A stretch of 35,318 bases of DNA from Chlamydiales bacterium (GTDB taxonomy: Bacteria; Chlamydiota; Chlamydiia; Chlamydiales; JAJFMA01). Made by a program: the position numbers and the translations under genes. The stretch lies in contig JAUXSF010000040.1 of NCBI GenBank assembly GCA_030679955.1, positions 1 to 35,318 of the forward strand, written 5' to 3'. The notes beneath the pieces are model-generated. The model did no database searches and had not been told where the DNA came from. It was given only the letters and a program-made list of their open reading frames with translations. Below are positions 8,131 through 16,736 of the stretch, piece after piece (positions within the stretch are counted from its first letter, which is position 1; each line of letters starts with the position of its first letter).

Positions 8131-8976
8131 CTAAAGCTGATACCATGAATCGGCACGACGATTTAGGAACGATGCTGGATATAACTCTAGACCAGGGAGG
8201 AATGGAGGTTCACCCTCACCAAAACAGGCAAAAGCGGTCCCACTGCCAGACATGACGACATCGATGAACCCGGAACGTCTAAGGTTTTCCTTAAGTGCTT
8301 CGAGATCTGGCATAATATCAAACGCGGCAACTTCTAAGTCATTAAAGAGCATAGGTTTACCACCAAGCCAGGCCTTAAGACTGACCTTAGGATCTCTCTT
8401 AGGTAATGCATCGACATTCACTCTTCGAAAGACATCTGCTGTCGGCAGGCCTTCTGGGGGCTTGACAATCCATAGCTTTTGCTTTGGAAGTGGTGTCAAA
8501 TGCTCTAAAACCTCGCCACGACCTGTGCAGTAAGCGGAGCCTTGCGATAAGAAAAACGGCACATCCGAACCAAGTTCAAGAGCATAGGCCATTAGCTGCG
8601 GCATGGTGACTGGTCTACCGTGCAGATCATTCAATGCCCAGAGTGTAGTAGCGGCGTTGCTGCTGCCACCACCAAGCCCTGCTTGAACTGGAATGCGCTT
8701 ATCTAAGTGAATATTGACGTGTGTTGGAATGCCGGTACGAGCTGAAAACAGCTCGACCGCTTTGACGATAAGGTTAGAGCGATCTAAGGGGACTGTTGTC
8801 GTATTACATGTGATGACATTGGCGTCGCTAAGACGTATGTGCAAAACATCGACAAGGTCAATCGCTTGGAAAAGTGATGCAAGGTTATGATAGCCGTCAT
8901 TGCGGCGCTCAGTAACGCGAAGAAAGAGGTTAACTTTAGCCGGAGAGACTAATGTCAACCCCTGTCTTTGCATCAT
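8131..8976 (-). CDS. ispE: 4-diphosphocytidyl-2-C-methyl-D-erythritol kinase
   Basis: 281 residues, GHMP kinase of the MEP isoprenoid pathway; it phosphorylates CDP-methylerythritol. Motifs: PAKVNLFL (catalytic Lys), DGYHNLASLFQAIDL, the ATP loop PVQAGLGGGSSNAA, the catalytic Asp in LGSDVPFFL, FNDLE, and the C-terminal MSGSGTAFACF. A TTG at 8982 lies in frame, but GGGAG 7 bases before ATG 8976 (with a second ATG at 8973) supports the shorter start. It begins 20 bp after rplI, as in chlamydial genomes where ispE ends the rplI cluster. Isoprenoid precursors also feed the menaquinone side chain. Confidence 0.95.
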   Translation of the reverse strand: MMQRQGLTLVSPAKVNLFLRVTERRNDGYHNLASLFQAIDLVDVLHIRLSDANVITCNTTTVPLDRSNLIVKAVELFSARTGIPTHVNIHLDKRIPVQAGLGGGSSNAATTLWALNDLHGRPVTMPQLMAYALELGSDVPFFLSQGSAYCTGRGEVLEHLTPLPKQKLWIVKPPEGLPTADVFRRVNVDALPKRDPKVSLKAWLGGKPMLFNDLEVAAFDIMPDLEALKENLRRSGFIDVVMSGSGTAFACFGEGEPPFLPGLELYPASFLNRRADSWYQL

Positions 8977-8996
8977 TTTCAAACTCCCAAACTAGG

Positions 8997-9557
8997 TTAT
9001 TCTTCAGTTGCTTCTGGTTTGCTTTCAGCAGCGGCTGCAGCTGCAGCGGCGGCGGCGGCTTCAGTAGCCTCTTGTTCCCTAGTCTTAGGAGGCTCGATAC
9101 GTCCGTCTTCAGTCTGCACCTTAACGGTGACAGTTGTCTCAACATCTTCTTTTAAGCGCAAGGTCACCTTGTAGATGCCCAATTGCTTAATAGGAGCTTT
9201 GAGCTGAACGGCTTTCTTCTCGAGTTCAACTTTTGCTTCGTCGGCCAATAGCTTCACAATATCATGAACAGATACTGAGCCGTACATGTGCCCTTCAGGA
9301 TCCACCTTAACGATGGTTGTGAGGGTAATTTCTTTCAACTGATCCGCTTGCTGTTCAGCTTCCTTGCGATCTTCAGCGGCGCGTACAGCGCGCTGTTCTT
9401 GCAAGCGAACTTGCATACGCAAGGTGCGCCTATCAGCCACGTGAGCAAAGCCACGAGGGATCAGGTAATTACGTGCGAAACCAGGCTTTACGCTGACTAC
9501 GTCACCGCTACGGCCTAGATCTTCCACGTCTTGAATCAATAATAACTTTGTAGCCAT
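8997..9557 (-). CDS. rplI: 50S ribosomal protein bL9 with an alanine-rich C-terminal tail
   Basis: 186 residues. The first ~150 are ordinary bL9: MATKLLLIQDVEDLGRSGDV, VKPGFARNYLIPRGFA, then the connecting helix and the C-terminal lobe with YGSVSVHDIV and GIYKVTLRL. bL9 binds 23S rRNA near the L1 stalk. The last ~25 residues are an extension not found in typical members: a basic/acidic stretch, eleven consecutive alanines and an EATEE end. The alanines use mixed GCN codons, so this is not simple triplet slippage. GGGGA precedes the ATG. Co-directional with rpsR (26-bp gap) and ispE. Confidence 0.95.
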   Translation of the reverse strand: MATKLLLIQDVEDLGRSGDVVSVKPGFARNYLIPRGFAHVADRRTLRMQVRLQEQRAVRAAEDRKEAEQQADQLKEITLTTIVKVDPEGHMYGSVSVHDIVKLLADEAKVELEKKAVQLKAPIKQLGIYKVTLRLKEDVETTVTVKVQTEDGRIEPPKTREQEATEAAAAAAAAAAAESKPEATEE

Positions 9558-9583
9558 ATCAGTATCCCCGATCTTATTACTTT

Positions 9584-9841
9584 CTATACATCAGCTACAA
9601 AGGGTAGCAACGCCATGTGGCGAGCACGCTTGATAGCTTGGGACAGAAATCTCTGGTGATGCGCCGAGACTCCAGTGATACGCCGCGGGAGAATCTTGCC
9701 CCGATCGGTGATAAACTTCAACAGCGTATTGATATCTTTGTAGTCGATTTCTTTAGGCTTTATGCCCGCAGTGGTAAAAGGGCAGTTCTTGCGTCTTTTA
9801 GCACGGTCAGGACTTGCACGCCTTGGCTTTTGCTTCATCAT
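9584..9841 (-). CDS. rpsR: 30S ribosomal protein bS18
   Basis: 85 residues. Basic N-terminus followed by [17 protein letters not shown], then [18 protein letters not shown] and [19 protein letters not shown], which is the standard bS18 core that pairs with bS6 on the platform of the small subunit. Two ATGs stand in tandem at 9841 and 9838. AAGGAG lies 9 bases before the first. It starts 13 bp after the rpsF stop, the common rpsF-rpsR arrangement. Confidence 0.96.
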   Translation of the reverse strand: MMKQKPRRASPDRAKRRKNCPFTTAGIKPKEIDYKDINTLLKFITDRGKILPRRITGVSAHHQRFLSQAIKRARHMALLPFVADV

Positions 9842-9854
9842 CGGCCTACTCTCC

Positions 9855-10202
9855 TTACTGTTCCGCTAAAGCTTTGAATTCGATCTTCTCACATACCTTG
9901 TCGGCACAGAGTGTAACGAAACGAACCAAATCTTCGTTTAGGTGATAGTCTTTCCATAGGTCTGAAATAGCCTCTGGAGTTACTTCGAAGTAAATCAAGT
10001 AGTAATGACCTTCTCGATGTCCTTCTATGTCGTAGGCAAGTCTGCGTCGGCCCTGATCGTGAACCTTTAGAACCTTGCCGCCATGCTCAATGATGCCGTT
10101 TTGAATTTTGTCAAAAGCCTTTTGGCGAGCATCATCACTGAGCGTAGAGCTAATTATGTACATCCCCTCATAGAGGTTATGTGTCTTGCTGTTTTGACTC
10201 AT
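9855..10202 (-). CDS. rpsF: 30S ribosomal protein bS6
   Basis: 115 residues: YEGMYIISS, then [24 protein letters not shown], then [11 protein letters not shown], the bS6 ferredoxin-like fold that dimerises with bS18. The frame is open to a GTG at 10220 and has an ATG at 10208, but AGGAG sits 7 bases before ATG 10202, so this start is chosen and gives a length close to other chlamydial bS6. The start lies 26 bp inside the 3' end of pth, indicating coupled expression. Confidence 0.94.
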   Translation of the reverse strand: MSQNSKTHNLYEGMYIISSTLSDDARQKAFDKIQNGIIEHGGKVLKVHDQGRRRLAYDIEGHREGHYYLIYFEVTPEAISDLWKDYHLNEDLVRFVTLCADKVCEKIEFKALAEQ

Positions 10203-10848
10203 GCTCATTCTCCTGCGCACTTTGGGTGCGCTGTATGATTAACTTTTCTTCTTGTGCCTTCTTTCGAGCGTTGACGCGGTTCATTACAGTGTGTAAATCG
10301 CTGCGGAACAACTCCTCAATTACGTCGACACCTTGTTTGATAAAGGTTCCAAGCTGCCCTTGCTCTTCGCTTGAAAACTCTGACAACACATAGTCTGCCA
10401 GGTCTCCATGCTCACGGTCGCTGATACCCATCCTAAGCCTTTTATATCCCGGAGATCCGAGACAGGCTGTGATGCTTTTTAGGCCGTTATGGCCACCGGC
10501 ACCGCCACCAGGACGCAGTCTCACTACACCAAACTCGAGGTCCACATCATCGTGAACAACTAAAAGGTGTACTGTCGACAGCTTGTAATAAGCCAGATAT
10601 CGCTGTATGGCACGCCCACTTTCATTCATGTAGGTCGTGGGCATTAGCAAATGCACGTTGGTGTCTGCCACACTGCCTTTGCCAGCGATCCCCGGCCAGC
10701 GTGAGTCCTCTTTCAAGGCCCATTGTCTGCACTTGGCTAACTCCTGAACAACCATGAAGCCGATGTTGTGGCGAGTACGTTCGTACTTGCGCCCTGGGTT
10801 CCCCAGGCCAACGATCACCCATGCTTTGTTGTCATTCGCTTCTTCCAA
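10177..10848 (-). CDS. pth: Peptidyl-tRNA hydrolase
   Basis: 223 residues. It recycles peptidyl-tRNA released from stalled ribosomes. Active-site motifs: IVGLGNPG (Asn), RTRHNIGFM (catalytic His), MPTTYMNESG, VVHDDVDLEFG (Asp) and RPGGGAGGHNGLKS. The start appears to be TTG at 10848: an in-frame TGA lies just two codons upstream, and the next candidate (GTG in AWVIVGLG) would leave almost nothing before the core. AAGGA is about 11 bases upstream. The tail beyond ~190 is a charged extension ([17 protein letters not shown]) that carries the rpsF ribosome-binding site and overlaps the rpsF start by 26 bp. Confidence 0.94.
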   Translation of the reverse strand: MEEANDNKAWVIVGLGNPGRKYERTRHNIGFMVVQELAKCRQWALKEDSRWPGIAGKGSVADTNVHLLMPTTYMNESGRAIQRYLAYYKLSTVHLLVVHDDVDLEFGVVRLRPGGGAGGHNGLKSITACLGSPGYKRLRMGISDREHGDLADYVLSEFSSEEQGQLGTFIKQGVDVIEELFRSDLHTVMNRVNARKKAQEEKLIIQRTQSAQENEHESKQQDT

Positions 10849-10877
10849 GTCTCACGCTTTCCTTCATCTATTCAGCC

Positions 10878-11438
10878 CTAACGCTTCGCAATAACCACAG
10901 CTACTTCCTTCAGATCCGCCAATGCGCGTACACCTTCAGGTAATGTTAGGTCACGCAGGCGCTTGGTCTGCTTCAACTCAAGGTTGGTCACGTTTAGTTC
11001 AAAGGCTGCTGGAATCTTTTCAGGCAAACAGCGGACTTTGACGTTACGAATGACTTGTCTTAAAACGCCGCCCTGGTTGATACCAACGCATTCGTTTACA
11101 CCTGTACACTCGATAGGCACCTTCACATTGATTTCTTCATTCGCATGAATCTCTTGGAAATCAAGGTGGATGACGTTGTAATTGATGATGTTATATTGAA
11201 CATCTTTAATAAGAGCACGGCGCTTTGCACCTTTCTCGTCCACCAAAGTGAACTGAACGGTAGGCAGGCGACCACGCTTTAGCTTGGCCAGGAAGTTAGT
11301 GAAAACAGGTGCTTCGATGCAGATGTTTTCACCAGGCTTGCCCTGGCTATAAATAACCGCAGGAATAAGACCAGTCAAGCGCGCACTTCTGGCCTGACTT
11401 TTCTTTTCCGCTGGTCGCGAGAACATTTTAAGTTCCAT
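10878..11438 (-). CDS. rplY: 50S ribosomal protein bL25 / general stress protein Ctc
   Basis: 186 residues, the long (CTC) form with an N-terminal 5S-rRNA-binding domain (AEKKSQARSARLTGLIPAVIY) and a C-terminal beta domain (VIHLDFQEIHANEEINVKVP, then GGVLRQVIRNVKVRCLPEKI). AGGGGGA lies 4-5 bases before the ATG. It is followed 29 bp later by pth, the same ctc-pth-rpsF-rpsR-rplI order known from Chlamydia. In Chlamydia the next gene upstream is glgA on the opposite strand; here prs, tRNA-Gln and a 682-residue gene lie between. Confidence 0.95.
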   Translation of the reverse strand: MELKMFSRPAEKKSQARSARLTGLIPAVIYSQGKPGENICIEAPVFTNFLAKLKRGRLPTVQFTLVDEKGAKRRALIKDVQYNIINYNVIHLDFQEIHANEEINVKVPIECTGVNECVGINQGGVLRQVIRNVKVRCLPEKIPAAFELNVTNLELKQTKRLRDLTLPEGVRALADLKEVAVVIAKR

Positions 11439-11502
11439 GTATCCCCCTAAACAAGGATAAGGTTAACCAAATGAGTAATACAGCTCAAAAAAACTAGCTG
11501 AA

Positions 11503-12465
11503 CTACGATATGCAATAATAAACGGAGGAGATGGACTTCGCCGTAACAATACATTGTATTGCTTGGCCGAAAAGACTTGCCACAGAGGTGGTTTGCACCT
11601 TGCTGCATTGAGCAGCTTTTTCATTGAGAGGAACCGTGTCACTCACAATAAGTGCTTCGATCGGACTGGCCTCGATCTTTTCGATCGAATCACCCACAAA
11701 CAGCCCGTGGGTAACAGCCGCAAAAATCCGTCGAGCACCCTTCTCTTGGCAAGCTTTCGCTGCTGATACCAATGTGCCTGCTGTAGAGCACATGTCATCA
11801 GCGAGAAGGACATCTTTCCCATTCACATCACCAATCACAGTGGTGGCGCGGACCTTAAAGGCGTCGATACGCTCCTTGTCCACAATAACCATACCCACTT
11901 TAAGCTCATTGGCGTAGGCGCGTACTAGTTTAACACTTCCAACATCTGGCGTTGCCACAACTAAGTTGCTAACGTCGTAGTTCTGTCGTAATGCTTCAAT
12001 AAGCCGCGGCCGCGCATATAAGCTATCGACCGGGATGTTAAAAAACCCTTGAAGTTGTTCGGTATGCAAGTCCATAGTGACAACTTGCTTTACCCCGGCT
12101 GCTTGTAGCAGGTCTGCTACCAGCTTAGCAGTGATTGGCACTCTAGGTTTGTCGCGGCGATCTTGCCGGCCATAACCAAAGTACGGGATCACTACTATCA
12201 CATTCCGGGCCGCCGCTCGCTTTACAGCGTCGACAATTAGCAATAGCTCCATCAGGTAGCGGTCTGGCTCGCGTGCGATTGACTGCATGATAAATACATC
12301 ACGCCCGCGAACTGTCTCGTGAACCTGGACGAAAGTCTCACCGTCCGGAAATTGGCCAAGGTCCATACGCCCTAATCGAAGGCCGGCGGCCGAAGCCACC
12401 TCTTCTGCCAAAACAGGATGAGATGATCCGGCGAAAAACAGGACTTCATCCATTGAGGCGGGCAT
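11503..12465 (-). CDS. prs: Ribose-phosphate pyrophosphokinase (PRPP synthetase)
   Basis: 320 residues. It makes PRPP from ribose-5-phosphate and ATP for nucleotide, histidine and NAD synthesis. Motifs: FFAGSSHPVLA, FPDGETFVQV, PYFGYGRQDRRD (ATP site), TMDLHTEQLQGFF, and the PRPP loop VLLADDMCSTAGT. The open frame extends upstream to 12615 across the tRNA-Gln gene, which cannot be translated sequence. ATG 12465 with AAGGTGG upstream gives the normal family length and the usual N-terminus; ATG 12453 is a close alternative. It lies 32 bp downstream of tRNA-Gln on the same strand, so the two probably share a transcript. From memory, Chlamydia trachomatis lacks prs, so this marks a broader nucleotide metabolism. 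Confidence 0.94.
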   Translation of the reverse strand: MPASMDEVLFFAGSSHPVLAEEVASAAGLRLGRMDLGQFPDGETFVQVHETVRGRDVFIMQSIAREPDRYLMELLLIVDAVKRAAARNVIVVIPYFGYGRQDRRDKPRVPITAKLVADLLQAAGVKQVVTMDLHTEQLQGFFNIPVDSLYARPRLIEALRQNYDVSNLVVATPDVGSVKLVRAYANELKVGMVIVDKERIDAFKVRATTVIGDVNGKDVLLADDMCSTAGTLVSAAKACQEKGARRIFAAVTHGLFVGDSIEKIEASPIEALIVSDTVPLNEKAAQCSKVQTTSVASLFGQAIQCIVTAKSISSVYYCIS

Positions 12466-12497
12466 AAAAACTTTCCACCTTCGTGGGGTTCTTAAAA

Positions 12498-12569
12498 TTG
12501 GGGTGGAAGGATTCGAACCTCCGCATGGCGGTACCAAAAACCGCTGCCTTACCGCTTGGCGACACCCCA
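12498..12569 (-). tRNA. tRNA-Gln (anticodon TTG)
   Basis: 72 bases read on the minus strand. The 7-bp acceptor stem (TGGGGTG with CACCCCA), the D arm GCCAAGCGGTAAGGC, the anticodon stem GCGGT/ACCGC around loop TTTTGGT (anticodon TTG), and the T arm GGAGGTTCGAATCCTTCC all fit a glutamine tRNA and closely resemble the E. coli gene. The T1-A72 pair and discriminator A are present; CCA is not encoded. It precedes prs on the same strand. Confidence 0.97.
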
Positions 12570-12585
12570 TCACATTTGAAGAGGC

Positions 12586-12615
12586 ATGATAACGTCCGAA
12601 TATTAATATTTGCAA
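12586..12615 (-). promoter_or_regulatory. Candidate sigma70-type promoter for tRNA-Gln and prs
   Basis: Read on the minus strand, TTGCAA (12615-12610) and TATCAT (12591-12586) are separated by 18 bases and placed 17 bases before the tRNA 5' end. This is a plausible -35/-10 pair. The assignment rests on consensus matching only. Confidence 0.4.
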
Positions 12616-12854
12616 GCAAAAAATATGCAGTGTAACGACTTATCACGGCTCCATATCTCTCAATGTGCCGAGCCGCCTCTGCCTGAAGGATTTGAGGCAA
12701 AAAATATAAATATGCCGCTTCTGACGTTCGTTCAGGATTTGATAATTTCTTCACCGTAACACAATTAACAAAAAATGCCTTATTTTTTTATAATATAATA
12801 TTATGCATTCATGTATAATATAGTTGTATTAATAAATTAATTCGAGATAATTCT

Positions 12855-14903
12855 ATGCATTCAAGCACTGATAGCTTTGATCCATTAATTTCATCCTCAT
12901 TTTTGAATCTATCTTCAGGCTCAAATCTTACAGACAGCACTGATTCGCTAAGCAGCAGCACAAGTTCTATCGACAGCGATGATGAAACAGCGTTTCAGAT
13001 TGAGAGCGTAACCAACGCAGACCCTAACGATCAAACAAACGTTAACATCATCGAAGGAGCCGGGCCGGGCAATTTCCCTGCTAGATGGGTTTGGGGACTT
13101 ATCGAAAAAGACCGCAACCGCGTTGTCGACCTAAGTTTTCGCCCTGAGGAAGGGCCTACAGGTGGTGTTCGCTATGAAAAGTATAGCATGCACGATCCTG
13201 ATTTAGATGTTATTATGGTAAGGTTGCACTTCCGGTTAACTTATCTGGATAAACATGGTGCAGAGACATACGAAGACAAAGAATTTCTGATGTACACCCG
13301 TATTCCCTATCCGGACGAGACGGATCCTCAAAAGGAAGCAGAGGCGGCAGCACGCGCTAATCTAGCCATTAGAGCTTATACGTTTCCTGTTCTTTCTAGC
13401 ATGGACCCAAAACAGCGTGTCGATGAGCTTTGGAATAGTGTCAGCGATATTGTGGAAGCCAAAGTATTCCATGTAAGCCGTAGCGATTATGACAAAGCGA
13501 AAAACCGCTTCAAAAAGGCTAAGGTTTACTATGGAGGTGGTTTAGAGCATAACTTCACTCTATCAAAGGTTTCAGAGAAACGTGAGCTGATTTTTACCGG
13601 CAAAGACTACTGCTTTGGTCCAAAGGTGACCAAGCGTAACGAGGGTCAAAAAACTATGCAGGTAGATAGCAAATACTATCAGACAGTGGCGACTCCCTGT
13701 TTTAACAACAATGCTACACTCCATTTTCTGCAAAGCCAATCACCGGACGACATTAGTACTGCTTTGATCCGCGCACAGCAAATGGAGCCAAAGGCTTACT
13801 TGGCAAGGCTGCGACGAGAACACGAGCGTGATCAAGCGGAGTATGATGGGGTTAAAAAGCTTCTGTTAGAGCCTAGAGGTTGGGTGCCCAGCTATATACT
13901 GCACTCTATTAAGCCATCCCCCGAATTCTCCAAATTTCAAAATGAAATAAGCCCTTCCATCTGGAACCGCTTTAAGAGAGCTATCGGTCTTAATCAAGGG
14001 TATGAATATCAAAAGCACAAACTCGAAAAAAATGTCCAAAAAGCCAATAACGCATTGCAGCAAATAGACGCTCAAATTGCTGTAGCTCCTTCAGGTACGC
14101 AAGCAGAACGAGATGCCCTACAAACTATGCAAGATGAGAGAAAAGCTCTTCAAAACAATTGCAATGATGCCAATAAAGCACTTGCTGAAGCAGATAATAA
14201 CTTTGGGATAGAGAAGGGCAAGATCGAAGGTTGGCTAGGTATGATGGAGGCTATACACCTCCGTATGGCCAGACGTCTGGAACAAATGGATTCTTTGCTG
14301 GAGAGAACAATGGCTGACGGTGGCTTGGGTCTATATGAACCTGGCTCCACCGAACTAGATGCAGCGGAGCGTACGGAGTGGATCGCGACCTTAAGCACAA
14401 TTAATAAAGAAATCCGAACGAATGTAGTCTACTTGCAAAGGGCTCTAAGCAGCTTGCAAGGTGCAGGCTTGGACTTTAATGAGGAGAAACAATACTCCTC
14501 TAATGCACTCGCTGATGACATCGATGATATCCAAGAGCGCGTAGTTAATCTTCAAACTCTAATCGGAGATCATCTAGATGCTGCTAGAACCACCGATGCT
14601 GCGTATCGGAGCGATACAAGCAATGTCGCTGCTAAAAAAGCACACCAGGATGCTATGTCAGTTTTACAAGGCGATCAAGACCATGTGCGCAACTTAGTAG
14701 CAGAAATTGATCAAGATACGGTCTCCGCCACTAAACTTTTGCAGAGGCCTGAACTAGACGACGCTCAACGCGATAGGCTACAAATTTGCCTTGGTAATCT
14801 CCAGCAGAATAGACAAGATGTTTTAGATTGTGACACGTGGATACGAAATGGATTGAGGGACGTAGCAATCTCTGATGACCGTTTCCCGGGCGATAACGTC
14901 TAG
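12855..14903 (+). CDS. Unrecognised 682-residue protein, effector-like
   Basis: No family recognised. Residues 1-46 are very rich in Ser, Thr and Asp with no signal peptide, a composition often seen in type III secreted proteins. A folded region follows at about 50-340 (WVWGLIEKDRNRVVDLSF, LHFRLTYLDKHGAETYEDKE, YYGGGLEHNFTLSKVSEKRE). From about 380 onward it is strongly helical and coiled-coil prone, rich in Gln, Asn, Ala and Asp (KHKLEKNVQKANNALQQIDA, then further heptad-like stretches to the end). No membrane segment is seen. It is preceded by ~280 bp of AT-rich sequence with TATAAT-like words and followed by a palindromic repeat element. It sits between tRNA-Gln/prs and glgA, splitting a cluster that is contiguous in Chlamydia. 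That it is secreted is inference. Confidence 0.85.
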   Translation: MHSSTDSFDPLISSSFLNLSSGSNLTDSTDSLSSSTSSIDSDDETAFQIESVTNADPNDQTNVNIIEGAGPGNFPARWVWGLIEKDRNRVVDLSFRPEEGPTGGVRYEKYSMHDPDLDVIMVRLHFRLTYLDKHGAETYEDKEFLMYTRIPYPDETDPQKEAEAAARANLAIRAYTFPVLSSMDPKQRVDELWNSVSDIVEAKVFHVSRSDYDKAKNRFKKAKVYYGGGLEHNFTLSKVSEKRELIFTGKDYCFGPKVTKRNEGQKTMQVDSKYYQTVATPCFNNNATLHFLQSQSPDDISTALIRAQQMEPKAYLARLRREHERDQAEYDGVKKLLLEPRGWVPSYILHSIKPSPEFSKFQNEISPSIWNRFKRAIGLNQGYEYQKHKLEKNVQKANNALQQIDAQIAVAPSGTQAERDALQTMQDERKALQNNCNDANKALAEADNNFGIEKGKIEGWLGMMEAIHLRMARRLEQMDSLLERTMADGGLGLYEPGSTELDAAERTEWIATLSTINKEIRTNVVYLQRALSSLQGAGLDFNEEKQYSSNALADDIDDIQERVVNLQTLIGDHLDAARTTDAAYRSDTSNVAAKKAHQDAMSVLQGDQDHVRNLVAEIDQDTVSATKLLQRPELDDAQRDRLQICLGNLQQNRQDVLDCDTWIRNGLRDVAISDDRFPGDNV

Positions 14904-14920
14904 AACATGGACTTAATTTT

Positions 14921-15032
14921 GCGCAAAGGCGCGGAGCCGCTAAGAGACAAAGAAGGAATATTTAAGATCTGAATATTAGCGAAATATATTCTGCATCCTC
15001 TTTGCCCCTTAGCGCCTCTGCGCCTTTGCGTT
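14921..15032 (-). repeat. Palindromic ~112-bp intergenic element, copy 1
   Basis: Arms of ~36 bp (GCGCAAAGGCGCGGAGCCGC at 14921-14940, mirrored by GCGCCTCTGCGCCTTTGCGT at 15012-15031) flank an AT-rich centre of ~40 bp. Read as its reverse complement it aligns with 30214-30327 along its whole length, including the centre (AGAATATATTTCGCTAATAT against CGAATATATTTCTCTAATAT). It lies in the gap before glgA. A long hairpin is possible in RNA or single-stranded DNA, and it may act as a terminator for the upstream gene. Confidence 0.75.
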
Positions 15033-15095
15033 GGATTCTCTCAAATCCTGCATATCCTTGTTGCATTTCAATAAAAGATTCTTAATGCTGAGGCC

Positions 15096-16583
15096 ATGCA
15101 TATTGTACATATTTCATCAGAGCTTGCCCCGGTAGCCAAAGTTGGCGGTCTTGCAGATGTCGTGTTGGGATTATCGCGTGAGCATGTTTCCCAAGGACAT
15201 TCTGTACAGATTATTCTGCCAAAATATGATTGCCTGCATCAGCGTGATATCAAGAACTTTAAAGTTCTTCCTGAGACCTTTGAGGTCTATTATGATGGGG
15301 TTGAGCATACTGTTCAAGCCTGGTCTGGAACCGTGCAAGACGTTCCAACGTACTTCATAGAGGGCTTCGCGCCAAAAAGCTTCTTTAACCGCAACCTGAT
15401 CTATGGTTCAAGCGACGACATTGACCGCTTCACCTATTTCGCTCGTGCCGCTTTGGATTTTCTGAATCAAACAGAACGTGTACCAGACATTATCCACCTT
15501 CACGATTGGCCTACCGCGCTAGTGGCTCCTCTCTTGAGAGAAGCCTTTGCCGATAGACCTATCGCTGACGCCAAGATAGTCTTGACTATCCACAACATCG
15601 AATACCAAGGACAGTGCGCGCCAGAGCACTTAGATCGTGTTGGATTGCCCGGCGTAGAGTTGATGCACTCAGGCAAATTAAGCGACAACTACCGCCCCGA
15701 TCTAGTCAACTTGCTAAAAGGCGGCATTGTATATAGCGACTTTTTCACCACAGTATCCCCAACTTATGCTCAGGAGATACTAACTCCCGCGCAAGGACGT
15801 GGTCTCGAAAATACCATACAACAGTTTGCTAACAAATTTGCCGGAATTTTGAACGGCATCGACTACAGCTACTGGGATCCTGAAAAGGATCCGCTGCTGA
15901 CAGAACATTATTCGTACGAGCAACTCGCAAAACATAATTGGGAGGGCAAAGAGCGCGCGAAAAAGGACCTACAAGAACGTTTGAACCTGATTGTTGAGCG
16001 CCGCCCCTTGATTGGCTGCGTGTCGCGTTTGGTTCCACAAAAAGGCATTCACCTTCTTGAGCATGCTATGGTGCATACACAGCTGCTTGGCGGTCAATTT
16101 GTTTTGTTGGGCACTAGCCCCAGCGCCTCCATTCAAGCTCAGTTTGAACGTATCAAGCTAGCTAACGCGACCAATCGCAACCTGCATCTATGCTTAAGAA
16201 CCAGCGAAGAACTTGCACACCAGATTTTTGCTGGTTGCGACATGATTCTTGTTCCATCAGTTTTCGAGCCTTGTGGATTAACCCAAATGATCGCCATGCG
16301 CTACGGCGCTGTGCCGTTGGTTCGTCGTACGGGAGGACTGGCAGACACAGTCTTTGATATCGAGACATCCAAAATGCCCGAAGAGATCACCAACGGCTTT
16401 ACCTTCGACGATGCCGACTTCTCAGGCGTTAACTGGGGTATCGACCGAGCAGTAGCTCTTTGGCGAGACACTCCAGAGCGTTGGAGACATCTAATCGTAA
16501 AAGGTATGAAACAAGATTACAGCTGGACACGCTCCGCTAATCAATATCTAGAAGTCTACAGCAATATCATTGCCATACCCTAA
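15096..16583 (+). CDS. glgA: Glycogen synthase
   Basis: 495 residues, GT5 family. It extends alpha-1,4-glucan from ADP-glucose (in some chlamydiae UDP-glucose is also used). Motifs: HISSELAPVAKVGGLADVV (KVGGL loop binding the nucleotide sugar), LHDWPTALVAPLL, LTIHNIEYQG, NGIDYSYWDP, IGCVSRLVPQKGI, and the C-terminal PSVFEPCGLTQMIAMRYGAV followed by RRTGGLADTV. Length is slightly above other chlamydial GlgA. The ATG at 15096 lies at the N-terminal motif, so no extension is expected; the Shine-Dalgarno (GAGG) is very close. Palindromic repeats flank the gene on both sides. Confidence 0.96.
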   Translation: MHIVHISSELAPVAKVGGLADVVLGLSREHVSQGHSVQIILPKYDCLHQRDIKNFKVLPETFEVYYDGVEHTVQAWSGTVQDVPTYFIEGFAPKSFFNRNLIYGSSDDIDRFTYFARAALDFLNQTERVPDIIHLHDWPTALVAPLLREAFADRPIADAKIVLTIHNIEYQGQCAPEHLDRVGLPGVELMHSGKLSDNYRPDLVNLLKGGIVYSDFFTTVSPTYAQEILTPAQGRGLENTIQQFANKFAGILNGIDYSYWDPEKDPLLTEHYSYEQLAKHNWEGKERAKKDLQERLNLIVERRPLIGCVSRLVPQKGIHLLEHAMVHTQLLGGQFVLLGTSPSASIQAQFERIKLANATNRNLHLCLRTSEELAHQIFAGCDMILVPSVFEPCGLTQMIAMRYGAVPLVRRTGGLADTVFDIETSKMPEEITNGFTFDDADFSGVNWGIDRAVALWRDTPERWRHLIVKGMKQDYSWTRSANQYLEVYSNIIAIP

Positions 16584-16617
16584 ATCATTAAACCTTAATC
16601 TATTATGCTACCTACCC

Positions 16618-16651
16618 TTTTTGCGTCTTAGCGCCTCTGCGTCTTTGCGTT
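16618..16651. repeat. Half copy of the palindromic GCGCAAAGGCGC-type element
   Basis: TTGCGTCTTAGCGCCTCTGC followed by GTCTTTGCGTTGA matches one arm of the elements at 14921-15032 and 30214-30327. The other arm and the conserved centre are absent, so this looks like a solo or decayed copy, placed between glgA and the DUF3604 gene. Confidence 0.6.
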
Positions 16652-16736
16652 GAATTTCCCCTTCTCTCCTTGAAAAACAATGAACGTTGGGGCACAATGC
16701 GGAATCTTATTTCTATGATGATGGAGTTGCAACAAC

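Noticed and set aside
12466-12615. N-terminal extension of prs by 50 codons
   Set aside because: The extension would translate the tRNA-Gln gene; the ATG at 12465 has a Shine-Dalgarno and gives the family's length.
12446-12754. 102-residue minus-strand open frame between prs and the 682-residue gene
   Set aside because: It runs through the tRNA-Gln gene and the prs start, and its N-terminal part resembles no protein.
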